This document shows positions 26,222 through 35,361 of a stretch of 64,000 bases of DNA, in pieces; the first letter of the stretch is position 1, and each line of letters opens with the position of its first letter. The notes under the pieces were generated by a model. The model was not told the DNA's origin and did no database searches. It saw nothing but the letters and a program-made list of their open reading frames with translations. Origin of the DNA: Clostridium kluyveri DSM 555 (GTDB lineage: Bacteria; Bacillota; Clostridia; Clostridiales; Clostridiaceae); contig NC_009706.1 of NCBI RefSeq assembly GCF_000016505.1, positions 496,001 through 560,000 of the forward strand, given 5' to 3'. The translations under genes were made by a program, and so were the position numbers.

Positions 26222-26250
26222 AAAGAATGTGGATTTTGTCCACATTCTAA
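26222..26250 (-). terminator. Terminator of the MFS gene (minus strand)
   Basis: AGAATGTGGA and TCCACATTCT form a perfect 10-bp stem with a TTTTG loop. A T-rich tail follows on the minus strand, so it fits the leftward MFS transcript best; it may also slow the rightward dehydrogenase transcript. Confidence 0.65.
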
Positions 26251-26301
26251 CTGTTTATATTTAGGATTAGTCCGCGTTTGTTCTGAAATACTTAATTCAA
26301 G

Positions 26302-27639
26302 TTAAGATACATTAATTTCGTCAAGAGTTCTACCTTTAGTTTCAATACCTATTATAGCAACGACTACAGCAACTGCTGCAAATACTATAGTTAATATGAT
26401 AAATACATAAGTGAAGCCAACTTGGTTACCTTTAGCCTCATAGACTAGTCCAACTATATAAGGAGCAGCAATAGCACCAATACGACCAATTGCAGCTGCC
26501 CAACCAACTCCACTACCTCTGACACTCGTAGGGTAAACTTCTGGAGTATAGGCATATACAGCACCCCAAGCACCTAAACTGAAAAAGTAGAGTAAACACC
26601 CGAAAACAAGTACAGTAGTTACAGAGGTTGCTTGACCAAATAAGTATGATGACAGAGCAGTACCTATAAGGTAAACTACTAAAACCGGCTTACGGCCAAT
26701 CTTTTCTATTAGGTAGGAAGCACTATAATATCCTGGTAACTGTGCAATACTCATAATTAATATGAATTGAAAGCCCTTTACCAAGCTGAAACCTTTACCC
26801 ACAAGTAAAGTAGGAGTCCATAAAACAAAACCATAATAACCAAAATTAATACCCAACCATAAAATCCATAACACAAAAGTACGCCTAAAATAAGTTTTAT
26901 TCCATAAATCTGAAAGGGTTGCGGTACTTATTTTCCCTTTTACCTGGTCATCTATGGCCACTTCACTAGTATTTATCCCAGCCTGGTGCTCCATTTTACT
27001 TACGATTTCATCAGCTTCTTTGAAACGTCCTTTTTGTTCCAGATATCGAGGGGATTCTGGAATATTTCTTCTCAGATAGGCCGCATATAGTGCCGGTATT
27101 CCTCCTAGGAAAAATCCAATACGCCATCCATAAACAGGAATTAGAAGGTAGGCAATTAAAGCTGCAGCAATCCATCCCCAAGCCCAAAAGCTTTCAAGTA
27201 AAACAACCATGCGACCACGTGCTTTAGCAGGGGAGAATTCACTAACTAAAGTAGATGCTGCTGGCAGTTCACCACCTAAGCCCAATCCGGTTAAAAATCT
27301 TAGGAAGAGCAGTACAGTAAAGTTAGGGGCGAGCCCGGATACGGCACTAGCCAATCCATATAGTACAAGAGTAAATGTAACAACTGTTCTTCTACCCCAC
27401 CTGTCAGCTGCCATTCCAGCTACGGCAGCACCAATGGCCATTCCCACTGCGGAAGCACTTCCCAATAAACCGAGATCAGCAGGGGTGAGTTGCCATGATT
27501 TTCCGATCGCAGCCATTACGCCAGATACCATACCTTGATCCATGGCATCAAACAACCAGCCTATACCTGCTAAGAACAGCACTTTCCAAAGCATAGGTGT
27601 AACTGGCAACTTTTCAATTCTTTGCGAAATAGTACTCAT
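26302..27639 (-). CDS. MFS transporter (sugar/organic-acid symporter type)
   Basis: 445 residues, 12 predicted helices. The loop between helices 2 and 3 has MAADRWGRRTVV, and LRFLTGLGLGGELPAASTL is the helix 4 signature of the metabolite:H+ symporter / NiaP-like group (aromatic acids, nicotinate, sugars). EVYPTSVRGSGVGWAAAIGR is the helix 10-11 motif. It is richer in G+C and in GCN/GGN codons than its neighbours, hinting at acquisition from another lineage. AGATGA gives only a weak ribosome-binding site. Substrate cannot be read from the sequence. Confidence 0.85.
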   Translation of the reverse strand: MSTISQRIEKLPVTPMLWKVLFLAGIGWLFDAMDQGMVSGVMAAIGKSWQLTPADLGLLGSASAVGMAIGAAVAGMAADRWGRRTVVTFTLVLYGLASAVSGLAPNFTVLLFLRFLTGLGLGGELPAASTLVSEFSPAKARGRMVVLLESFWAWGWIAAALIAYLLIPVYGWRIGFFLGGIPALYAAYLRRNIPESPRYLEQKGRFKEADEIVSKMEHQAGINTSEVAIDDQVKGKISTATLSDLWNKTYFRRTFVLWILWLGINFGYYGFVLWTPTLLVGKGFSLVKGFQFILIMSIAQLPGYYSASYLIEKIGRKPVLVVYLIGTALSSYLFGQATSVTTVLVFGCLLYFFSLGAWGAVYAYTPEVYPTSVRGSGVGWAAAIGRIGAIAAPYIVGLVYEAKGNQVGFTYVFIILTIVFAAVAVVVAIIGIETKGRTLDEINVS

Positions 27640-27903
27640 TTAATTCATCTCGCTTTCTGTATTTATATATTTTTTTATCCAGTGTCTTTAGTTCTATGTA
27701 ATACTATCACTATGTCTGTAATAATAACAATTTACCACATAAATATTCACCTCTAGATACTATAAATTTTATAACGTTAACATCTATATTATAATGTATA
27801 TATAAGTGTAAATACAATAACTTTATTAATTCATTTAGAAGAATAGCAGTTAATTGTTAATGGAATCTGTATATTACGAATTGCCAAGGATTAATTTTAG
27901 AAT

Positions 27904-27932
27904 TTGACACAGATATATATCTATTTTATAAT
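27904..27932 (+). promoter_or_regulatory. Sigma-A promoter of the repeat-tailed membrane protein gene
   Basis: TTGACA and TATAAT are both perfect and separated by 17 bases. The start point would be near 27939, 28 bases before the ATG. The rest of the 27640-27903 gap is AT-rich and shows nothing else recognised. Confidence 0.8.
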
Positions 27933-27966
27933 TTAGGTACATAACGGAAAAAATAAGGAAGCGAAG

Positions 27967-28998
27967 ATGAATATGATAACTTTTATTAAAACTGCAGTTG
28001 TAACTATAATAATATCATTTATATCTGGATGGCTGCTAGACCACTATAAAAGCCTGGCACCTAAAATATTATGCAATGTTGGAAATGGTGTACCTATAAA
28101 GATAAATAACAAAAAGGTTCATGCATATGTGGTTACTATAACAAATGTATCAAATAAAATAATTCATGAACTAACTATAAATATACAAAGTTTAAAAAAC
28201 AATTTACAAATTGCAGATGCCAAAATAACAAAGGGTTTAAAATTTCACTCCTCAATAAAAGATAATGTTTTAGATGTCTCCATACCTTTTTTAAGTAAAA
28301 AGGATAAGTTTTCAATTACATTATATATAGAGGACAAAGATGGATTGCAAAGTGAACCCTTTATCACAATTAGATCACCTGAAAAATTTAAAGAAATACG
28401 TTCTATAGGGAAAACAGGTAAGTTATCTTTATTGTCTGATAAGCCCCAAAATATAAATGGTAAAATTTCTAAAAAAACTAGAAAAACTAAACCAATGTCT
28501 TTCAATAAAAAAACATTGGTGTCCATTACATCCATTGTATTAGTTATTATGATTGGAATTTTAGGAAAATTTTATTTTAAAGGGCTGTTTACTAGTGCAA
28601 AAACTACCGATAAAACCACTGTCCACCAACAGCCTACTGACAATACAGAATCATCAAATAAAACAACTAAAAATACAGATTCGAAAACTTCATCAAATAA
28701 CACAAATGGAGATATAAACTCAAAGGTATCATCGGATGGAACGACTCAAAATACAGATTCAAAAACATCATCAGATGGAACGACCCAAAATACAGATTCA
28801 AAAACATCATCGGATGGAACGACTCAAAATACAGATTCAAAAACATCATCAGATGGAACGGCTAAAAATACAGATTCAAAAACATCATCAGATGGAACAA
28901 CTAAAAATACAGATTCAAAAACATCATCGGATCAAACAACTAAAAATACAAATTCACAAACATCATCAGATGAAACAACCGAGAATACAGCTAACTAG
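27967..28998 (+). CDS. Two-helix membrane protein with Ser/Thr-rich repeat tail
   Basis: 343 residues. The N-terminal helix (FIKTAVVTIIISFISGWLL) is followed by a ~130-residue beta-rich domain with ITNVSNKIIHELTINIQSL, then a lysine-rich linker and a second membrane helix (ISIVLVIMIGILGKFYF, ~187-205). The tail from ~218 is Ser/Thr/Asn/Asp rich and ends in 13-residue repeats (SSDGTTQNTDSKT). If both helices span the membrane, the beta domain and the tail lie on opposite sides. Function unknown; such tails often cross the cell wall. It has its own strong sigma-A promoter. Confidence 0.7.
   Translation: MNMITFIKTAVVTIIISFISGWLLDHYKSLAPKILCNVGNGVPIKINNKKVHAYVVTITNVSNKIIHELTINIQSLKNNLQIADAKITKGLKFHSSIKDNVLDVSIPFLSKKDKFSITLYIEDKDGLQSEPFITIRSPEKFKEIRSIGKTGKLSLLSDKPQNINGKISKKTRKTKPMSFNKKTLVSITSIVLVIMIGILGKFYFKGLFTSAKTTDKTTVHQQPTDNTESSNKTTKNTDSKTSSNNTNGDINSKVSSDGTTQNTDSKTSSDGTTQNTDSKTSSDGTTQNTDSKTSSDGTAKNTDSKTSSDGTTKNTDSKTSSDQTTKNTNSQTSSDETTENTAN
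28729..28995 (+). repeat. 39-bp in-frame tandem repeats
   Basis: Six full and one partial unit of 39 bases, encoding SSDGTTQNTDSKT with small changes (TTQ/TAK/TTK; the last two units diverge: SSDQTTKNTNSQT, SSDETTENTAN). The central units are nearly identical at the DNA level, so copy number can change by slippage without breaking the frame. Confidence 0.92.
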
Positions 28999-29121
28999 TA
29001 TTATTTTAAGGTTCAAATGGAGAAAAACATTCTTTATGTACAAACTTCATCTGAACCTAAGATAAGAATCACTTGGTAAAAAAGAAAGCACTCACACTAA
29101 AATATAGTATCCTCTTTAATA

Positions 29122-30327
29122 CTACTCTTCTAATCTCTTCTTTATTTCTAAAAGGAATTCCTCAGTATTAACTATTTTCTTATTTTCTAACTCTGAAAGT
29201 GAAGCTAAATCTTTAGTCATAATACCTTCCTCAATAGTTCTAATAGATGTATTTTCAAGTCTATCTGCAAATTCAACTAATTCATTTATTCCGTCTATTT
29301 CTCCTCTTTTTCGTAGAGCTCCTGTCCATGCAAATAAAGTAGCCATGGAATTTGTGGAGGTTAACTGTCCTTTAAGATGCTGATAATAATGTTTTTGTAC
29401 AGTACCATGAGCAGCTTCGTATTCATAATAGCCTTCAGGTGACACAAGCACTGAAGTCATCATTGCAAGACTTCCAAAAGCAGTAGCAACCATATCCGAC
29501 ATCACATCGCCATCATAATTCTTACATGCCCATATAAAACCACCTTCTGATTTTACAACTCTGGCAACAGCATCATCAATTAGTGTATAAAAATATTCTA
29601 TACCAGCATCATTAAACTTAGCATCATATTCAGTATCATATATTTCCTGGAATATATCCTTAAATCTATGATCATAGGTTTTGGAAATCGTATCCTTTGA
29701 AGCAAACCATAAATTTTGATTCATATCCAGTGCATAATTAAAGCAGGAGCGTGCAAAGCTTTCAATAGATTTATCAAGGTTATGCATTCCCATTACAACA
29801 CCTGGTCCATTGAAAACATGAAGTGTTTGTCTTGTTTCTTCTCCTTTTTCAGAGGTGAACACTAATTCCATTTTACCAGGTTCTTCTACTTTGTACTCTA
29901 CATCTCTATACACATCACCATATGCATGTCTTGCAACTGTAATAGGTTTTTCCCATGTTCTCATAAGAGGTCTTATACTGTTTACTATAATAGGTGTACG
30001 GAAAACTGTACCATCCAGAATTGCTCTTATTGTTCCGTTAGGACTTTTCCACATACTCTTAAGGTTATATTCCTTAACTCTTTTAGCATTTGGAGTTATA
30101 GTAGCACATTTTACACCAACACCATATTTTTTTATTGCATTTGCAGCTTCAATAGTTATTTCATCATTAGTTTCGTTTCTTTTAACAAGTCCAAGATCAT
30201 AATACTCAGTTTTTAAGTCTATGTATGGTTCCAAAAGTAACTCCTTAATCATCTTCCAGATGATTCTAGTCATTTCATCTCCGTCCATTTCTACTAAAGG
30301 TACGTTCATTTTAATCTTTTCAGTCAT
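29122..30327 (-). CDS. icd: NADP-dependent isocitrate dehydrogenase (eukaryotic-type, homodimeric)
   Basis: 401 residues, oxidatively decarboxylating isocitrate to 2-oxoglutarate with NADPH formation. The sequence is of the IDH1/IDH2-like subfamily: [51 protein letters not shown], the metal site [25 protein letters not shown] and GTVQKHY. AGAGGAC lies before the ATG at 30327, giving [16 protein letters not shown]; an ATG six codons upstream precedes that site. It supplies glutamate precursor and NADPH. A minus-strand sigma-A promoter is visible upstream. Confidence 0.93.
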   Translation of the reverse strand: MTEKIKMNVPLVEMDGDEMTRIIWKMIKELLLEPYIDLKTEYYDLGLVKRNETNDEITIEAANAIKKYGVGVKCATITPNAKRVKEYNLKSMWKSPNGTIRAILDGTVFRTPIIVNSIRPLMRTWEKPITVARHAYGDVYRDVEYKVEEPGKMELVFTSEKGEETRQTLHVFNGPGVVMGMHNLDKSIESFARSCFNYALDMNQNLWFASKDTISKTYDHRFKDIFQEIYDTEYDAKFNDAGIEYFYTLIDDAVARVVKSEGGFIWACKNYDGDVMSDMVATAFGSLAMMTSVLVSPEGYYEYEAAHGTVQKHYYQHLKGQLTSTNSMATLFAWTGALRKRGEIDGINELVEFADRLENTSIRTIEEGIMTKDLASLSELENKKIVNTEEFLLEIKKRLEE

Positions 30328-30382
30328 TATTAGTCCTCTCTTCATTTATATTTTTTATGTATTTTTTGACCAAATATATTTT

Positions 30383-30411
30383 ATTATAAAAGAAATAGAC
30401 AGTACATGCAA
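30383..30411 (-). promoter_or_regulatory. Sigma-A promoter of icd
   Basis: On the minus strand, TTGCAT (-35) and a perfect TATAAT (-10) are separated by 17 bases, ending about 56 bases before the icd ATG. The remaining stretch to 30649 holds a 44-codon open segment (30469-30603, ending DKYFK) without a clear start, not assigned. Confidence 0.65.
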
Positions 30412-30649
30412 GTTAGCCTTGCATTTTACTAACGTCAGTTTTATTCTTATATTATACATTCAATTTAACCAGAAGTGCTATTAGTAAAATGGCTATTAAC
30501 TAGTGAAGATATTACAAACTATCAGTGTAGAGATAATAAAAAAGAAATATGTTATAAATTAATTGAGAAAGGTAAAGTTTTACTTGATAAATATTTCAAG
30601 TGACACTCTGTGAGACACAGATAAATGAATTAAAATAAGGGGTGATAGT

Positions 30650-31216
30650 GTGTTGATTGATTTAAGCGTAAAGGTTACTAGGTCATCTAATAAAGATGCT
30701 TTAGATAATGAAAAAATGGTTTCTTTTGGTCATTCAGGTACTCATTTTGATGTAATGAATAAAGAGTTTCCATTGGTGTTTACAAAGAGAAAAGGTATAG
30801 TATTTGATGTAAGTGGGATATTTGACAGAGATATTGATGTGTCGGATATTGATATTAGTTTTGTTGAAGCGGATATGTTTATTGCTTTTTATACAGGTTT
30901 TATAGAAAAGGAATATTATGGTACAAAGGTTTATTTTACATTACACCCACAATTATCAGATGAGTTAATTGACCAGTTGATTCACCGTAGAGTTTCAATT
31001 ATTGGTATTGACTTTGCGGGAGTAAGACGTGGCATTGAGCATACACCCAAAGACCAATATTGTGCTGACAAAGGTATATTTATTATTGAGAATCTTTGTA
31101 ACTTGGGTAAAGTTTTAAATGGAAAAAATATAATGAAGTTTACAGCAAACACCTATCCAATTAATTTTGCAGGTATGACAGGATTGCCTTGTAGAGTAGT
31201 AGCTGAGGTTGAATAA
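30650..31216 (+). CDS. Cyclase-family (kynurenine formamidase-like) hydrolase
   Basis: 188 residues. The metal-binding signature HSGTHFD (HxGTHxD) is present; LIDLSVKV at the N-terminus and VSIIGIDFAGVRRG with a later GIFIIENLCNL are typical of the PF04199 fold, and the final Glu/Pro segment LPCRVVAEVE matches the usual end. It is slightly shorter than typical (~205). AAGGGGTG precedes the GTG start. It hydrolyses an amide or lactone bond in the cytosol; substrate not deducible. It stands next to decayed regulator genes. Confidence 0.8.
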   Translation: MLIDLSVKVTRSSNKDALDNEKMVSFGHSGTHFDVMNKEFPLVFTKRKGIVFDVSGIFDRDIDVSDIDISFVEADMFIAFYTGFIEKEYYGTKVYFTLHPQLSDELIDQLIHRRVSIIGIDFAGVRRGIEHTPKDQYCADKGIFIIENLCNLGKVLNGKNIMKFTANTYPINFAGMTGLPCRVVAEVE

Positions 31217-31220
31217 TTAA

Positions 31221-31412
31221 TACAAAATTATATATGTAGTACTAATACCATTTGCAGCTCCTATAGCGGATGCAGACGACGCTCCGGGTCTCATGGGATT
31301 TCCAATCATTTTTATTTTTGTTTCAATTGTGATTGCAGTCTTTGCTGCTGTTCTTCAAAGGCTTTTACAAGATGCTATTGATATAAAATCGGAAAATGAT
31401 TTAACAGTCTGA
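31221..31412 (+). pseudogene. DUF2975 membrane protein, C-terminal remnant
   Basis: After a stop at 31218 the frame encodes the end of a DUF2975 protein: VVLIPFAAPIADADDAPGLM, a membrane helix, AVFAAVLQRLLQDAIDIKSE and NDLTV, with the usual DDAPGL motif. The N-terminal three quarters is missing. An XRE regulator, the usual partner gene, follows nine bases later. Confidence 0.75.
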
Positions 31413-31421
31413 GGTGATAAA

Positions 31422-31631
31422 ATGGCAATTATAATCAATATTGATGTGATGCTGGCTAAAAGGAAAATGAGTGTAACAGAACTTACAGATAAAGTTGAAA
31501 TAACTATGGCGAATATTTCTATATTAAAGAACGGAAAGGCAAAGGCTATTAGATTTTCAACTTTAGAGGCAATATGCAAAGCTTTAGAATGCTAACCAGG
31601 TGATATTTTAGAATACAGAAATGATACGTAA
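31422..31631 (+). pseudogene. XRE-family HTH regulator (YozG-like), nonsense mutation
   Basis: GAGGTGATAAA precedes an ATG. The product MAIIINIDVMLAKRKMSVTE continues as a full small HTH (TMANISILKNGKAKAIRFST, EAICKALEC). It then meets TAA at 31593, where relatives continue CQPGDILEY; the same frame goes on as PGDILEYRNDT to a second stop. One CAA to TAA change explains the break. Only the last ~11 residues are lost, so residual DNA binding is possible. Partner of the adjacent DUF2975 remnant. Confidence 0.75.
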
Positions 31632-31766
31632 ATGGGAAGCTGAATACTACAAGTAGATTAGTTTTAAATGTTGAGTGAAGTTTACTTGAGGAGGTAATGT
31701 ATTAAGATTAAATTAATTCAACCTGCAATGCTGCCAAAGACCTATGAATACAAAGGAGATGTTTAA

Positions 31767-32126
31767 ATGGATAAGATCAACGTTTATGAAAAATTGAATC
31801 TTTTTAACGAGCATTGGAGTCCAAAAATTTTAGGTGAAATTAACGATTCTTATGTAAAGATTGTTAAACTTAGTGGCGAATTTTTATGGCACACTCATGA
31901 AAACGAAGATGAAATGTTTTATATTTTAAAAGGGTCATTAATTGTTAAGTTTAGGGATAAGGATGTCATTTTAAATCAAGGAGAATTTCTTATTATTCCA
32001 AAGGGAATTGAGCATATGCCAGTTGCTAAAAAAGAAGTGCATGCAATGTTAATTGAAGCAAAAACAACATTAAATACTGGAGATGTTAAAAATGAGAGAA
32101 CAATAGAGAAACTTGATAGAATTTAG
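31767..32126 (+). CDS. Small cupin-domain protein
   Basis: 119 residues, one cupin barrel. The two cupin motifs are visible: WHTHENEDEMFYILKGSL (His-x-His...Glu) and FLIIPKGIEHMPVAKKEVHA (His). Metal binding by His, His, Glu and His is therefore likely. AAAGGAGATG precedes the ATG. Such stand-alone cupins act as small dioxygenases, isomerases or binding proteins; nothing here decides which. Confidence 0.85.
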   Translation: MDKINVYEKLNLFNEHWSPKILGEINDSYVKIVKLSGEFLWHTHENEDEMFYILKGSLIVKFRDKDVILNQGEFLIIPKGIEHMPVAKKEVHAMLIEAKTTLNTGDVKNERTIEKLDRI

Positions 32127-32268
32127 TGTAGATTAATCATATTGCTTTCTATGAAGGTTGATTCAAGGTCTTTATTGGATGTATAGAGAAATTATTAAAT
32201 ATCTATCTAATAAAACTGACAGTGCAAATGAGTTAAATTGAACAATAACGGGAATGGGAGAAATAAGT

Positions 32269-32676
32269 ATGAGCATAAGATTGGCTGAATACAAAGACTT
32301 AGAGCAAATGGTGAAAATCTATAATCAAGCAATTGAAACACATCGTTGTACTGCTGATATGGATACTTTTTCGGTGGAAGAAAGGATTTCTTGGTTTGAG
32401 GAATATCAATGTTTAGAGTATCCACTTTATGTATATGAAATTGATAATAAAGTTGTAGGATATCTACATTTTACTGGTTATCGTAAAGGAAGAAGAGCTA
32501 TGAGATATACTGCAGAAATCAGTTACTATATACATAATGACTATCAAGGTCAAGGGATTGGAACAAAAATGATGGAATTTGCACTTGAAAAGAGTAAAGA
32601 ATGGGGTTATCTACCTGAAGTTGCAGATTTTGACGGAGAAGTATGTTCACATTTATATTATGGATTAAAGATATAG
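32269..32676 (+). CDS. GNAT acetyltransferase (phosphinothricin acetyltransferase-like) with internal deletion
   Basis: 135 residues against a usual ~165. The N-terminal part (RLAEYKDLEQMVKIYNQAIE), the acetyl-CoA loop ISYYIHNDYQGQGIGTKMM (Q/RxxGxG) and the end WGYLPEVADFDGEVCSHLYY are all recognisable. However MEFALEKSKE runs straight into WGYLPEV, so the usual stretch ending in ...LLxKxGFxE, about 25-30 residues, has been lost in frame. This removes the helix and strand that complete the acetyl-CoA site. It may be inactive. The ATG at 32269 follows GGGAG; an ATG at 32254 overlaps that site. Confidence 0.65.
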   Translation: MSIRLAEYKDLEQMVKIYNQAIETHRCTADMDTFSVEERISWFEEYQCLEYPLYVYEIDNKVVGYLHFTGYRKGRRAMRYTAEISYYIHNDYQGQGIGTKMMEFALEKSKEWGYLPEVADFDGEVCSHLYYGLKI

Positions 32677-32772
32677 AAATAAAAGTTAAAAATTGAATAT
32701 TATTGCATAATATTTCTTAACTTGTGTCACAAGTGTAATTTAATACGATACCTCCTTATTTTTTAGTTCAAA

Positions 32773-32802
32773 ACTGTCGCACTAATTTTTTAGTGCAACA
32801 GT
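32773..32802 (-). terminator. Terminator hairpin downstream of the MerR gene
   Basis: ACTGTCGCACTAA and TTAGTGCAACAGT pair except for one mismatch, around TTTT. It lies about 70 bases after the stop of the minus-strand MerR gene, with T-rich sequence following on that strand. Confidence 0.6.
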
Positions 32803-32868
32803 CCCTTATGATATGTCATATTGAGTATTTAGCCTATTATCATATGCTTAACATACACTTCTAATTCA

Positions 32869-34074
32869 TTACTTATTATTTTCAGCATAAAACTTTAGGG
32901 CTTCTCCAATAAATTTAGATGCACCATTTCCATATTTTTTATCTGTTGCTTTTATAAATTCAGGTTTTGATAAATAAAAATCTGCCATATATCCTAAATA
33001 ATTTTCTCCCTCATCTACTTTTAAAGTTTCGTGTATTTTTCGGGTCTCATTTGCTATTTCAGAAACAATTTGTTGAATCTCTTTCGAAGTAGGAGCTTTA
33101 CTTAAGTTAGATCTAAGCTTTTTATATAGAGTTTCTATTTTGGGCTCATAATCCCTCAAATAAATTTTTAAAGCTTTTCCAATAAATTTAGACGCACCTT
33201 CTCCATATTTTTTATCAATTTCTTCTATCCACGATATACCACTTCCACCATATTTCTCATCAACTTTTATTCCCTTAGGAAATACTAAGTGAAATTGTAC
33301 CATAGTGTACCAATAATAGTCTCCCATATTAGTTTTAAAAGCTTCATAATCTTTTTTAGCTATAGTAGTTATTTCACCAGAAATTTGTTGAATTTCCTCT
33401 GAAGAAGGATCTTTACTTAAGTCAGCTGTAAGTTTTTTATATAGCTCTTTTAATTTGGGATGCTTATCGTAAAGACAATCTTTTTTAAACTTATCAATTT
33501 GTTCTGATTTAGTTATTGCCAGACTATTATTTAAATTTTTCTTCAAAGCTTCAGTAAATTTTTTTATACTTCCATAATGCTTTATAGCATCTTTAGCAAT
33601 CTCAGCTTCCTTAGATTTACATTTTTTAATAAATTCATTATAATTATCTACACTACCATAAATTCTAATTACTTTATCCTTATTTTCTTTCTTAAATTCT
33701 TCTAATACATTATAATATTCAGTCATATCAAATTCTTTAAAACTCATCGTATTCGTTCCCTTCAAAGTTTTATTTATAAGATCTATCAAGCTATTCAATC
33801 TATCTCGTTTTAAAACGATTAGCTTTTTATGATTTTCTAGTGCTTTCATCTTATCAAAGTGAGGACTAGTTATGATTTCTTTAATTTCTTTCAGTGGTAA
33901 ATCAAGTTCTTTGAAAAACAAAATCTGCTGCAAAGTTTCAAGAGCCTCATTATCATAAATCCTGTAGCCTGCTTCTGTTAATTTAGTTGGTTTTAATAAT
34001 CCAATTTTGTCATAGTGATGAAGCATACGCACACTTACTCCTGTTAAATCCGAAACTTGTTTTACTGTTCTCAT
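32869..34074 (-). CDS. MerR-family regulator with duplicated TipAS-like domain
   Basis: 401 residues. The N-terminal MerR HTH (MRTVKQVSDLTGVSVRMLHH, YDKIGLLKPTKLTEAGYRIY) and a coiled coil (to ~115) are followed by a long TipAS-like ligand-binding region. Two tandem units share YKKLTADLSKDPSSEEIQQI / YKKLRSNLSKAPTSKEIQQI and DKKYGEGASKFIGKALKIY / DKKYGNGASKFIGEALKFY, with a more diverged first unit before them. TipA-type proteins bind hydrophobic or thiopeptide drugs and activate transcription. GGAGG precedes the ATG at 34074; its promoter has the 19-bp spacer and palindrome typical of MerR autoregulation. Confidence 0.85.
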   Translation of the reverse strand: MRTVKQVSDLTGVSVRMLHHYDKIGLLKPTKLTEAGYRIYDNEALETLQQILFFKELDLPLKEIKEIITSPHFDKMKALENHKKLIVLKRDRLNSLIDLINKTLKGTNTMSFKEFDMTEYYNVLEEFKKENKDKVIRIYGSVDNYNEFIKKCKSKEAEIAKDAIKHYGSIKKFTEALKKNLNNSLAITKSEQIDKFKKDCLYDKHPKLKELYKKLTADLSKDPSSEEIQQISGEITTIAKKDYEAFKTNMGDYYWYTMVQFHLVFPKGIKVDEKYGGSGISWIEEIDKKYGEGASKFIGKALKIYLRDYEPKIETLYKKLRSNLSKAPTSKEIQQIVSEIANETRKIHETLKVDEGENYLGYMADFYLSKPEFIKATDKKYGNGASKFIGEALKFYAENNK

Positions 34075-34167
34075 AACTTTACCTCCAACTTTGATTTTAG
34101 AGCTGTGAATACTGACCAATACTCTGCCGGCTATGAGTTTTAGTTTATATTTTCAAACTCTATTTTT

Positions 34168-34198
34168 ATATTACACTATGACATAGTGTTAGGGTCAA
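34168..34198 (-). promoter_or_regulatory. MerR-type promoter/operator of the TipA-like gene
   Basis: On the minus strand TTGACC (-35) and TAATAT (-10) are 19 bases apart, the over-long spacer used by MerR-regulated promoters. A palindrome (ACACTAT GAC ATAGTGT, 34173-34189) fills the spacer: the expected activator site, indicating autoregulation. Confidence 0.85.
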
Positions 34199-34285
34199 CA
34201 CTTTGAAAAAATTTCTATGTAAAATGAAAAGATTGCGAATTAAAATATTGTGGATTATACTAATAACCCACAATATTTACTTTTT

Positions 34286-35359
34286 TTAGCTAGAATGCTT
34301 TGATATCCCTAAAAGCAGGAAACTTAGCACAGGGATACGACTTATTATTTCATATAAAAGGGGCATTGTCATAATTTCAATGATTAATAAAATAAAATAA
34401 TATAACAGCATTGGTAGTTGTAAGTATGTGGTTAATAAATATGCACTTATTGTTAAAACTGGATAATGCAGCACATATATTCCAAATGTTCTTTTGTTCA
34501 TATATTCTGTAAAGTGATTTGTTCCATTAAACCATGCCTTTCCACAACCTAAAATTGCAAGAATAATTATCCATAGGTAAAAATTAGTAAATAGGCTTTG
34601 TAAACAGGTTGCAGTGGTATAGTTATCTCCATAATAATAAATTGTATAAGTAATTCCACAAATAACTGCAGAAATTAAAAGTGGTAAATGCCATTTCTTA
34701 AGCCTTTCCTGCACTTCATCATGTGAAAAAACGTAATATCCAAGTAAAAACATAAAAATATAGATACCATTGCGATATACAGTAATAAGGGGTGTGTTTA
34801 AAATAAAAGAACTTCCCCATACTGCAAAGAACAACAACAAGATAATTATCATATTTGTTTTTTTGCATATTTTCCATAGTGTATCATTTTTATCAAATTT
34901 TCTAAATAGCAACAATATCATAGACGCTAAAAATAATTCATGTGCAAACCACAGAGGTCCTATTCCGCAAAGTGAATAAATCAGATATTTTATAAAACCT
35001 GGAATAAGATTTCCTTTGCCACCAAACATATCTACATAATGATTTGTAACATAACCACTTATCCAACCCAAAATAAAAATACCTGCAATCGAAGGCACTA
35101 ACAGCCTTTTGACACGCTCTTTTGCAAATTGTTTTCCGGTTCTCTTTTGTAAAGAATAACGTGCAGATATTCCTCCTACTAAAAATAAACAAGCCATAAA
35201 CCAGGGGTATATAAAATACAGCATTACATCCATCTGTGGTATTCCCTTTACCCCAATATTAGATATTACTCCTACACTATTGAAAATATATATTATATGA
35301 TAAATAACAACTAATATGATAATACCCCAACGAATATTATCCAAATAACTTTTTCTCAT
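34286..35359 (-). CDS. Membrane acyltransferase (acyltransferase family 3)
   Basis: 357 residues, about ten membrane helices. YLDNIRWGIIILVVIYHII carries the catalytic His at the end of helix 1 (family motif LDxxRgxaixxVvxxH); GPLWFAHELF and TFGIYVLHYPVL are further typical segments. CAGGAG lies just before the ATG at 35359. Enzymes of this family O-acylate surface polysaccharides, peptidoglycan or small molecules. It starts inside the remains of an ABC ATPase gene and immediately follows an AbrB gene. Confidence 0.8.
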   Translation of the reverse strand: MRKSYLDNIRWGIIILVVIYHIIYIFNSVGVISNIGVKGIPQMDVMLYFIYPWFMACLFLVGGISARYSLQKRTGKQFAKERVKRLLVPSIAGIFILGWISGYVTNHYVDMFGGKGNLIPGFIKYLIYSLCGIGPLWFAHELFLASMILLLFRKFDKNDTLWKICKKTNMIIILLLFFAVWGSSFILNTPLITVYRNGIYIFMFLLGYYVFSHDEVQERLKKWHLPLLISAVICGITYTIYYYGDNYTTATCLQSLFTNFYLWIIILAILGCGKAWFNGTNHFTEYMNKRTFGIYVLHYPVLTISAYLLTTYLQLPMLLYYFILLIIEIMTMPLLYEIISRIPVLSFLLLGISKHSS

Positions 35360-35361
35360 AA

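Noticed and set aside
26302-27639. MFS gene as part of a transferred island
   Set aside because: It is richer in G+C than its neighbours, but no integrase, repeats or tRNA flank it, so only the single gene can be called unusual.
28667-29065. Open frames with MFLNLYF or ERLKIQIQKHH repeats in the tandem-repeat region
   Set aside because: They are alternative-frame readings of the 39-bp repeats; the frame encoding SSDGTTQNTDSKT has the start, ribosome-binding site and promoter.
30469-30603. 44-codon open segment before the cyclase-family gene
   Set aside because: No ribosome-binding site or recognised motif; length is expected by chance in AT-rich DNA with a remnant not excluded.
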